A stretch of 64,000 bases of DNA, from positions 62,001-126,000 of the forward strand of contig CALXHT010000043.1 of the NCBI GenBank assembly GCA_944388215.1, in the 5' to 3' direction. The position numbers and the translations under genes are program-made. Positions 8,849 to 15,935 of this stretch are shown here, one piece after another. The notes beneath the pieces are model-generated. The model was not told the DNA's origin. It did not search any database and saw nothing but the letters and a program-made list of their open reading frames with translations. Numbering within the stretch: the stretch's first letter is position 1; each line of letters begins with the position of its first letter. Source of the DNA: an uncultured Gemmiger sp. (GTDB lineage Bacteria > Bacillota > Clostridia > Oscillospirales > Ruminococcaceae).

Positions 8849-9712
8849 TCACAGCGTGCGCTTGGCATCTCGGTGCTGCACGCTGGGTTCGTACCCCAGT
8901 TTTTCGCAGAACTCTCCGATTTTCCGCGCAAATGTAATGGAGCGATGTTTGCCGCCGGTGCAGCCAACGGCAATCATCAGCTGGCTTTTGCCCTCTTTCA
9001 CATAGAGCGGCAAGGCATATTCCAGCATGCTCTCATAGCGGCGCAGCAGTTCCTGTGATTCCGGCGCCGCCATGACGTAATCGACCACCGCCTGGTCCAG
9101 GCCGGTCAGATTTTTCAGCTCCGGCACATAGAACGGGTTCGGCAGGCAGCGCACATCCAGCACAAGATCCGCTTCCTGCGGCAGCCCGTACTTGAATCCA
9201 AAGGACACCACCGTCAGCGCCATGGGACATTTTCCCTTGTCCAGGAAAAGACTGCAGACCCGTTCCTTATTCTGTGCCGCGCTCAAGAGCGAGGTATCGA
9301 TCACATACTTGGCGCGATTGCGCAGAGGCTGCAAGAGTCTGCGTTCCCGCTCGATGGCTTCCTCGATCGAGACATGATCCGTGACCGAAATGGGATGCTG
9401 CCGCCGTGTTTCTTTGTACCGGCGCTGAATGGTCTGAGAATTGGCATCCAGGAAGAGAATCTCGTACTCGATCTTCTTTGCGTCCAGATCCGCCAGAGCC
9501 TGTTCCAGCTGGTCACTGTTGCGCACACCGCGCACGTCCATGACGACCGCCACACGGCTGAGCTGGTTTTCGCCCTGCAGGGCAAAATCCACAATACGGG
9601 GCAGCAGTGCAATGGGAATGTTGTCAATGCAAAAGAAACCGATGTCCTCCAGCGCATTGACCGCCATGGATTTGCCCGCGCCGGAAAGGCCTGTAACGAT
9701 CAGGAAATTCAT
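8849..9712 (-). CDS. rapZ: RNase adapter/nucleotide-binding protein RapZ (YvcJ)
   Basis: P-loop protein of 287 residues. Walker A is GLSGAGKS (residues 8-15), followed by the family motif FFCIDNIP and VMDVRGV, and near the C-terminus GCTGGKHRS, the RNA-binding region. In E. coli RapZ controls glucosamine-6-phosphate synthase via a small RNA; in B. subtilis YvcJ binds and hydrolyses nucleotides and affects competence. The role here is not predictable beyond that. AGGGAGAG precedes the ATG. It lies 13 bases after murB, in the same operon. Confidence 0.95.
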   Translation of the reverse strand: MNFLIVTGLSGAGKSMAVNALEDIGFFCIDNIPIALLPRIVDFALQGENQLSRVAVVMDVRGVRNSDQLEQALADLDAKKIEYEILFLDANSQTIQRRYKETRRQHPISVTDHVSIEEAIERERRLLQPLRNRAKYVIDTSLLSAAQNKERVCSLFLDKGKCPMALTVVSFGFKYGLPQEADLVLDVRCLPNPFYVPELKNLTGLDQAVVDYVMAAPESQELLRRYESMLEYALPLYVKEGKSQLMIAVGCTGGKHRSITFARKIGEFCEKLGYEPSVQHRDAKRTL

Positions 9713-9725
9713 CGTTTACTCTCCC

Positions 9726-10655
9726 TTATTTTACCACTCGGATTTCACGTTCCAACACAAACCCGGTTTTTTCTAAAACGATCCGGCGGACCTCCTCGGT
9801 CAAAGCCACAACATCCGCGCAGGTCGCACCACCCTTGTTGATGACAAAGCCGCAGTGTTTTTCGCTGATCTGTGCACCGCCCACGGTAAAGCCCCGCAGC
9901 CCGCACTCTTCGATCAACCGTCCTGCAAAGGCCCCTTCCGGCCGCTTGAAAGTACTGCCCGCGCTGGGCCATTCCAGCGGCTGCTTTGCCTTGCGGCGTT
10001 CCAGATAATCCTGCATCCGGGCAAGGATGGCATCGCCATCTCCCCGGTGCAGTCGGACAGTGGCTGAAAGGATGCACCAGGAGGGATTCTTTTCAAAAAT
10101 GCTGGTGCGATACCCCATCTGCAGCTTGTCGGATGGCAGCGTACGCAAAGTCGTTGTTTCGTCCAGGAAGGTAACCTCTTCCACTACATCTTTCAGCTCG
10201 CCGCCGTAAGCCCCCGCATTCATGTAAACAGCTCCGCCGACAGTGCCCGGAATACCGCAGGCGAATTCCAGTCCGGCCAGGCCGCGCTGCTGTGCCTCGG
10301 CACAGAGCCGTCCCAGCGTCATGCCCGCACCGGCCGTCAACAGCACTGTATCTTCTTTTTCCGGCGTCCCGGTCACTTCCGGCGACAGCCCGCGCAGTTC
10401 CACCACTGCACCGTCAAAGCCTTCGTCGGCAAAAAGCGTATTGGAACCATTGCCCAACAGGTAGACACGCACCTTGTTTTTTCTGCATAATGCCAGGGTA
10501 TCCTGCAATTGCTCCGTATTTTGCGGAGTGCACCAGAATGCCGCAGGCCCGCCGATCCGGAAGGTGGTATGCTCACGCAAGGGTTCCTGCTCCGTAAAAG
10601 GGAGTTTTGCCCCTTGCAGCGCACAGCGCAGCGCCGTCCGCATTTGCTCCTGCAT
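9726..10655 (-). CDS. murB: UDP-N-acetylenolpyruvoylglucosamine reductase
   Basis: FAD-dependent reductase making UDP-N-acetylmuramate for peptidoglycan. FAD-binding signatures are visible: HTTFRIGGPAAFW near residue 33 and the stretch GLSPEV ... GAGMTLGRLC, then GLEFACGIPGTVGGAVYMNAG with the tyrosine/asparagine site, and GSTFKRPEG with the proton-donor serine. About 309 residues from the ATG at 10655, which has GGGGGAG five bases upstream; another ATG at 10658 is possible. Its place between the ROK kinase and rapZ mirrors the hprK-murB-rapZ order of clostridia. Confidence 0.95.
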   Translation of the reverse strand: MQEQMRTALRCALQGAKLPFTEQEPLREHTTFRIGGPAAFWCTPQNTEQLQDTLALCRKNKVRVYLLGNGSNTLFADEGFDGAVVELRGLSPEVTGTPEKEDTVLLTAGAGMTLGRLCAEAQQRGLAGLEFACGIPGTVGGAVYMNAGAYGGELKDVVEEVTFLDETTTLRTLPSDKLQMGYRTSIFEKNPSWCILSATVRLHRGDGDAILARMQDYLERRKAKQPLEWPSAGSTFKRPEGAFAGRLIEECGLRGFTVGGAQISEKHCGFVINKGGATCADVVALTEEVRRIVLEKTGFVLEREIRVVK

Positions 10656-10701
10656 CATGACTCCCCCTGCCAAAATAGTGTATGCATCAGGTCAATGGTA
10701 T

Positions 10702-11658
10702 TCAGATGGATACCTCCAGCGCAGCTGCGCCAATCACGCCGGCATCATTGCGCAGTTCACAGGCGCGGATCTCGGGTACACGGCCGCCGGTGATATCGTG
10801 GGTTTCCTTTTCCACATAAGCGCGTACGGGTCCCAGCAGCGTCTCGCCCTGGTTGGAAACGCCGCCGCCCACACAGATCACTTCCGGCTCGAATGTATTC
10901 ACCACGTTGGCCAGGCCGCAGGCAACGTACTCCATCCAGTTGTGGACCACCTGCTTGGCCAGTTCATCGCCCTGGGCCATGGCATCGAAAGAAGTCTTTG
11001 CGTTCACGTGGTCCAGATCCGGCACAAGTTTCCACATCAAGGTATCGCTGTGCTCCTGCATGGCCGCCTTGGTATCCTCCGTCAGGGCCCGCGCCGAAGC
11101 ATAACGTTCCCAGCAGCCGCAGCGGCCGCAGTTGCACTTGCGTCCACCCTTGACGATCACCGTATGGCCCATCTCACCAGCGGCAAAGTTGAAGCCGCGG
11201 ACAATCTTGCCGCCCAGAATGATGCCGCTGCCAATGCCGGTGCCCAGCGTGATGACAACCGCATCCTTGTAGCCTTTGGCGCCGCCCGCAATGTACTCGC
11301 CGAAGGCTGCCGCATTGGCGTCATTCTCCACGTACACCTTGCACCCGAGAAGTTTTTCCATATCGGGGCCGAGGTTCCAGTCGTAGTAGCCGAAGTTGGT
11401 ATTATATCCCACAAAACCCGTGGTAAAATTCACGCTGCCCGGCGTGCCGATTCCCACATATTGTACGTCCGAGAAAGGAATGTTATTCTCTTTGGCCACC
11501 GCACGGCAAAGATCCGCCAGCGCTTTTTCCAGGTCCTCGGCCGGCCGGGGCAGCCGCGTGGCCCGGGTGATTTTACCGACGATCTCATAGTTTTCGTTCA
11601 CAAGGCCGGCCGTCATGGTGGTACCGCCCAGATCAATTCCGATGGTATATTTGCTCAT
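10702..11658 (-). CDS. glk: ROK family glucokinase
   Basis: Sugar kinase of the ROK family, 318 residues, likely phosphorylating glucose at C6. The N-terminal phosphate loop is IGIDLGGTTMTAGLV (residues 5-19), the sugar-binding ENDANAAAFGEYIAGGAKG follows mid-protein, and the zinc-binding CNCGRCGCWERYAS is the ROK CXCGXXGCXE signature. Gly-rich LGTGIGSGIILGGK lies between. The start overlaps the stop of the PHP gene as ATGA. Being in one operon with hprK fits a role in sugar use, but exact substrate preference cannot be read from the sequence. Confidence 0.9.
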   Translation of the reverse strand: MSKYTIGIDLGGTTMTAGLVNENYEIVGKITRATRLPRPAEDLEKALADLCRAVAKENNIPFSDVQYVGIGTPGSVNFTTGFVGYNTNFGYYDWNLGPDMEKLLGCKVYVENDANAAAFGEYIAGGAKGYKDAVVITLGTGIGSGIILGGKIVRGFNFAAGEMGHTVIVKGGRKCNCGRCGCWERYASARALTEDTKAAMQEHSDTLMWKLVPDLDHVNAKTSFDAMAQGDELAKQVVHNWMEYVACGLANVVNTFEPEVICVGGGVSNQGETLLGPVRAYVEKETHDITGGRVPEIRACELRNDAGVIGAAALEVSI

Positions 11659-12404
11659 AGTAGAATTCCTCCTATTTCTTCTGCACAGCGACGGCCATGC
11701 AGTTTGAGTTCCTGTACCAGATTTTCCCGCGTCGCATTGACAATCAGTTCCTGCGGGAAGGAGAGTTCCGCCAGCATGCTGTACAGCGGCGGCATGGCAT
11801 TCTGCAGGCGCCAGGCACTGTGGGCATCGCTGTCCACCGCAATGTGACAGCCATTTTCCATGCAGGCAATCAGAAGCGAACGCATGTTGGGGATACCGTC
11901 TTTCCGGACAGCAAAAGATCCGCCGTTCAGTTCCACCACTTTGTGGTTTCTGGCAAACGCTCTCGTGACCACGTCATAGTCGTACCGATAGTTTTCCTGT
12001 TCGGAATGTCCGATACAGTCCACATAGGGGTTTTCCGCCACCCCCAGCCAGAGCCGGTCAGCCTCCTTGCGTGTCAGGACACCCGGCATACAGGGACTGT
12101 GTATGGATGCCACCACCCAGTCCTGCACCGAGAGAAGTCCCTGCGGAAGGTCCAGCCCGCCTTTCGTGTCCATCACGTTGGCCTCGGCACCGTACAGCAT
12201 GACAACGCCGTTCATTTCCCGGGGCAGGGCGCCTCCATTGGAAAAATGCCATATATGCGGCGCATCCGGCATGGCCGGTGCATGGTCCGTAATGGCCATG
12301 GCACAATAGCCTGTCTGTTTTGCCGCAATCGTCATCTCGTTCAAAGTCTGAAAAGCATGGGTTGCACACAGCGTATGCGTGTGCAGGTCTGCAATCATTT
12401 GCAT
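11655..12404 (-). CDS. PHP domain phosphoesterase, YcdX-like
   Basis: 249 residues forming a complete PHP domain: IADLHTHT at the N-terminus (two metal histidines), AITDHAPAMPDAPH, the Glu in YGAEANV, a central ASIHSP, GHSEQENY, and the C-terminal VDSDAHSAW. All the expected metal ligands of a trinuclear phosphatase are present, as in YcdX. The substrate is unknown. ATG at 12404 or 12398 could start translation; an imperfect purine-rich site lies upstream. It is 36 bases downstream of hprK and overlaps the ROK gene, so it belongs to the hprK operon. Confidence 0.88.
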   Translation of the reverse strand: MQMIADLHTHTLCATHAFQTLNEMTIAAKQTGYCAMAITDHAPAMPDAPHIWHFSNGGALPREMNGVVMLYGAEANVMDTKGGLDLPQGLLSVQDWVVASIHSPCMPGVLTRKEADRLWLGVAENPYVDCIGHSEQENYRYDYDVVTRAFARNHKVVELNGGSFAVRKDGIPNMRSLLIACMENGCHIAVDSDAHSAWRLQNAMPPLYSMLAELSFPQELIVNATRENLVQELKLHGRRCAEEIGGILL

Positions 12405-12440
12405 GTATTTGGTATCTCTCTTTTCCCGTTTATTGCTGCG

Positions 12441-13373
12441 TCACAAAGAAATATCATCCTGCAGGCCCAGTTGTGCCAGCAGTTCCTTGGCCGCATTGTA
12501 GCCCATTTCCTTGGTACGGTTATTGATGGCCGCCGTCTCGATAATTACCGCCAGATTCCGGCCCGGCATGACAGGGATCAGCATACTGGGGACCTTCACA
12601 CCCAGAATATCGTAATATTCGGTGTCCAGTCCGGTGCGGTCATAGTTTTTGGTGCGGTCCCAGGGCTCCAGCTGCACGACCATCTCCACTTCTACGCTGC
12701 TGCGCACAGATCCGATGCCGAACACATGGGCAACGTTGATAATACCGATTCCGCGCAATTCAATGAAGTGCCGGATATTGGCCGGGGCCGTTCCCAGAAT
12801 GCTCCGGTAGGATACCCTGCGCAGTTCCACCGCATCGTCTGCAATCAGACGGTGACCGCGCTTGACCAGTTCGATGGCCGTTTCGCTCTTCCCCACGCCG
12901 GAGTCGCCGAGAATCAGGATGCCTTCGCCATACACTTCCACGAGGACGCCATGCCGGGTAATGCGCGGTGCCAGTTCGGTGTTCAGCGTCGTGATCAGCA
13001 CGCCCATCAGTGCCGAGGTCATTTCGGTAGACATCAGAAGCGGAACGCCATACTGCTTGGCATACTGCATCATCTCGGAGAGCGGCTGCATATTGCGTGT
13101 CAGAATCACAGCCGGCGGCTGAAAGGAGAACAGTTTTTCCAGCCGCATATTGCGCAGCGAAGCGGACAGTTCCTCCAGATAGGACATCTCTGTCAGCCCG
13201 ATGATCTGGACACGGGTATTATCAAAGTTTTCGTAGTAACCGGCCAGCAGTATGCCGGGCCGATATACCTCAGTTGCCGTAACCTTGACTTTATCCAGCT
13301 CACAGGGAGTGTAAGCCACTGTCAGATTTGCTTCTTCCGCCAATTTTTCCAGGGATACAGAGAATTCAGCCAC
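12441..13373 (-). CDS. hprK: HPr kinase/phosphorylase
   Basis: Bifunctional enzyme that phosphorylates or dephosphorylates Ser46 of HPr, the central switch of carbon catabolite repression in Firmicutes. Walker A is GDSGVGKS (residues 156-163) and the HPrK signature LRGIGIINV lies at 206-214. The GTG at 13373 is chosen: AAAGGGG precedes it, the length becomes 310 residues as usual, and it begins with the family opening EFSVSLEKLAEEANLTVAY. Longer upstream reading would cross the promoter. First gene of the run hprK-PHP-ROK-murB-rapZ-whiA-dnaE. Confidence 0.94.
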   Translation of the reverse strand: MAEFSVSLEKLAEEANLTVAYTPCELDKVKVTATEVYRPGILLAGYYENFDNTRVQIIGLTEMSYLEELSASLRNMRLEKLFSFQPPAVILTRNMQPLSEMMQYAKQYGVPLLMSTEMTSALMGVLITTLNTELAPRITRHGVLVEVYGEGILILGDSGVGKSETAIELVKRGHRLIADDAVELRRVSYRSILGTAPANIRHFIELRGIGIINVAHVFGIGSVRSSVEVEMVVQLEPWDRTKNYDRTGLDTEYYDILGVKVPSMLIPVMPGRNLAVIIETAAINNRTKEMGYNAAKELLAQLGLQDDISL

Positions 13374-13413
13374 ATTCAAACGCCCCTTTCGTGAGGTATT
13401 CAATAGTAATCTT

Positions 13414-13442
13414 ATTATACCGTACTGTCCGATTTTTGTACA
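13414..13442 (-). promoter_or_regulatory. Promoter of the hprK operon
   Basis: Minus strand TGTACA (13442-13437), 17-base spacer, TATAAT (13419-13414). It lies between the polysaccharide operon terminator and the hprK start, about 40 bases from the start codon. Confidence 0.8.
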
Positions 13443-13464
13443 GAGGTCATCCCGTCTTCCCAGC

Positions 13465-13495
13465 AAAAAAGTCCCCGCCGCAGAGCAGCAGGGAC
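13465..13495 (-). terminator. Intrinsic terminator of the surface-polysaccharide operon
   Basis: Minus strand stem of 11 base pairs (GTCCCTGCTGC with GCGGCGGGGAC, two G-U pairs) and a three-base loop, followed by TTTTTT. It lies within 40 bases of the acyltransferase stop and separates this operon from hprK. Confidence 0.92.
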
Positions 13496-13501
13496 ACACG
13501 A

Positions 13502-14491
13502 TCAAGATGCGGTACGCAGCACCGCTATCTCCTTTTGCAGCCATCCGTGCAGCCAAAGCAATGCTTCCGCTGCAGCGAAAACCAGGACCAGATAAATTGC
13601 GAACAAAAAGGCCGTATCACGTCGGCTCAGGGATGCCAGATCAAACGGTACCACCATACGCTGGATCAGTACATGGTGGACCAAAAAGACCGCATAGGAG
13701 AGCTTGGCCAGCCTGGCGCAAAGCACGCGCATCCAGCCAAAGGCCAGGAAACGGGAAACGCCTGCCAGCACCGTAAACACCACCACGCTGAACAGCGCAC
13801 AGGTTATTTTGCTGTCAAAGGACGCCAGAAAGAAGGTTCCCACAGCGCAAAGTGCGGCAATTCCCACCTTGCTTTTGCTCCCCATACGCAGATACTGCAT
13901 ACCGAACAGGAATTCCAGAATATGAATGGCCACGAGATGCGCATCCCACCCTGCCAGATGAATGACAAGGCACACAGGAACGCTCACAATCCATGTGACC
14001 CAGGGATTTTTCCGAAGGCCCCGATGCAGCAGAGGAAACAGCAGGTACAAGAAAAGAATGCTTCCCAGGAACCATTCGCCTACGCAGGCGAAGTCCGTGC
14101 CGACCCATCCGGCCGCCACGGCGAAATTATCCAGTCCCAGCACCGTCAGCAGCAGCGTCGGCGATTTTGCCGCCGCATAGTACCCGGGATTTTCCAGAAA
14201 CCGCCAGGAGAAGAAGATCACCCAGGCCAGCCAGAACAGCGGATAAATTGCTTTCGCTCTTTTCTTATAGAAGGTGATCGGGTTCTGGTTTTCCGGCACA
14301 GTAAGCGCCAGAGCCGCACCCGATACAAGGAAGAAAAGAGAGGATCCGAAATCTCCCAGGTAGATACCAAAGGGCAGAACGCTGGCAAACAGCTTATGGG
14401 GCAATGTAAAGTATCCCGTCACGGTGGCATTGAAATGAATCACCAGAATGGAAACCAGCGCCACCGCGCGGATAAAGTCCAGATAGAACAA
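13502..14491 (-). CDS. Membrane acyltransferase, family 3 (surface glycan O-acyltransferase)
   Basis: About 330 residues with roughly ten hydrophobic segments. The N-terminal FYLDFIRAVALVSILVIHFN is the acyltransferase-3 signature (R and H in place), followed by GSSLFFLVSGAALAL. Enzymes of this family move acetyl or other acyl groups from the cytoplasm to glycans outside. Last gene of the polysaccharide operon, so it probably modifies that polymer. Start: the TTG at 14491 has no ribosome binding site; AGGGGAG lies seven bases before an in-frame ATA at 14506, and reading from there adds IKKQR, which matches the common MKKQR start of homologues. The real start may therefore be AUA at 14506. Confidence 0.85.
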   Translation of the reverse strand: MFYLDFIRAVALVSILVIHFNATVTGYFTLPHKLFASVLPFGIYLGDFGSSLFFLVSGAALALTVPENQNPITFYKKRAKAIYPLFWLAWVIFFSWRFLENPGYYAAAKSPTLLLTVLGLDNFAVAAGWVGTDFACVGEWFLGSILFLYLLFPLLHRGLRKNPWVTWIVSVPVCLVIHLAGWDAHLVAIHILEFLFGMQYLRMGSKSKVGIAALCAVGTFFLASFDSKITCALFSVVVFTVLAGVSRFLAFGWMRVLCARLAKLSYAVFLVHHVLIQRMVVPFDLASLSRRDTAFLFAIYLVLVFAAAEALLWLHGWLQKEIAVLRTAS

Positions 14492-14522
14492 TCGTTGCTT
14501 TTTTATGATCCGACTCCCCTTT

Positions 14523-15932
14523 TCAGCCTTTCAGCTTGTGCTTGATCAAACGTCCCAGTTGTTTGGCCACCGCCGCCGGCTCCGCCGACGCCTGCACATA
14601 GACATCACTGTACCCCGCACGGGCGGCCGCCTGATTTGCACTCTCAAAAGTGGCACTGTAATACCCGTTTTGCTGTGCCGTCAAGGGCAGAAGCCAAAGG
14701 TCATTTTTTTGCTCCACTGTGGGGACGCCCTGCGGGAAAGCTGCCATACGGACCAGCGCCCAGCCTGCGAGCGGCGCCGGCGGCGGGTCATCGTTGACCG
14801 GCATCGAACTTTTTCCTGCCAGCCGTGTGCCGACTTCCTGCCAATGCTTTCGCGCTGCCCGCTGCGCTTCCGGCCACAACGGCAGAGCCGGGCTCAGCAC
14901 TCCCAGCAGCGGATTCTCTTCAAACAGAGCCAAAGCCTGCCCCAGCATCTTTTCCGCGTCCTGCACACTCTTCCGCAAATACCAGTCCGTTACAGGATCC
15001 TCGCCCCTGACGGCAAAACGAACCAGGCGAAGGCCTGCCTCCTGTAAAGAGACATCCCGCCCGCCGCAATGTTCCGCCACCACATAGTGCCAGTGCAGAT
15101 TCTGGGCCAATGCGGAGAGCGGCTGTGTGCGAAGCAACGAACGGACCAGATCGTCCACCGGGTAGGATGCAGCCTGCCGCAGAAAGGCATACAATTCTGC
15201 CGCGGCATTCCCATCCGTTCGCCGCAATTCATCCCGATACGATGTGAAGAAACTGCGGCGCTTAAAAAACGGGCAATGCCGTTCGGCCAGCAATTCCTTC
15301 GGGCAGGCCATAATGGGATTGATAAAAATGCCTTTAAGGTCCTCCGTCTGAACGTAACTGTCCCACTTGTATCCCTTTTGGGCAAAATAGCGCGTAAAGC
15401 GGGTTTCATGAGAAATTACCGATTCTTCGTAACTGTGAGGCAGTTTCATCTTCTGCCAGTACGCCCAGAAATCCTCTGAAGCCAGCATTTTCCCCCGGAT
15501 GGCCAGAAAATGGGATTGCAGGTGCTCCGGCACAGCACCGCCAAAACGGCGGCTCTGCATGGCATAATGCCGCGTAAGGCCCCAGAAATCCAGTTCTTCG
15601 CGCCGTTCCATGGTTTCCCACATAGTCGCCAGCGGGCTCACAGGACCGGCCAGGGTATAATTCATCAGGATCAGTTCCGTATAGCGGCACACTGCATCCC
15701 GTCCCAGAGACAAAAGTGCCTGCTGATACGCTCCCACGTCAAACCCGACGTTCTCACGTTCGATCAGTAGCAGCTTCTCCCGTTCGGTCCATGCACGGCT
15801 CTCTGCGTCCAGGGTACCGTTGGTGACCAGTACCACATCCGCATCCTGACGAAGCGCCGAAATCGCAAAACGGCAGGGCCCGTCCAGCAAGCCCTGCGCA
15901 TCATAGTGGAAATAAATCACCAGCCGCTTCAT
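14523..15932 (-). CDS. RgpF-like rhamnan synthesis protein, shortened second copy
   Basis: 469 residues. The first 280 or so align with the upstream neighbour and show the RgpF (PF05045) pattern: MKRLVIYFHYD, LVTNG, ERENVGFDVGAYQQAL, ELILMNYTLAGPV, LDFWGLTRH, EHLQSHFLA and CPFFKRRSFF. The second half resumes with FEENPLLGVLSPALP and YYSATFES, matching the neighbour's end, but the roughly 100 residues between are missing, including the NRGRD and HDKK motifs. It begins three bases after the full-length copy's stop. It may be a diverged acceptor-specific enzyme or a decaying duplicate; the frame is intact. Probable cytoplasmic glycosyltransferase for surface polysaccharide. Confidence 0.75.
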   Translation of the reverse strand: MKRLVIYFHYDAQGLLDGPCRFAISALRQDADVVLVTNGTLDAESRAWTEREKLLLIERENVGFDVGAYQQALLSLGRDAVCRYTELILMNYTLAGPVSPLATMWETMERREELDFWGLTRHYAMQSRRFGGAVPEHLQSHFLAIRGKMLASEDFWAYWQKMKLPHSYEESVISHETRFTRYFAQKGYKWDSYVQTEDLKGIFINPIMACPKELLAERHCPFFKRRSFFTSYRDELRRTDGNAAAELYAFLRQAASYPVDDLVRSLLRTQPLSALAQNLHWHYVVAEHCGGRDVSLQEAGLRLVRFAVRGEDPVTDWYLRKSVQDAEKMLGQALALFEENPLLGVLSPALPLWPEAQRAARKHWQEVGTRLAGKSSMPVNDDPPPAPLAGWALVRMAAFPQGVPTVEQKNDLWLLPLTAQQNGYYSATFESANQAAARAGYSDVYVQASAEPAAVAKQLGRLIKHKLKG

Positions 15933-15935
15933 GAA

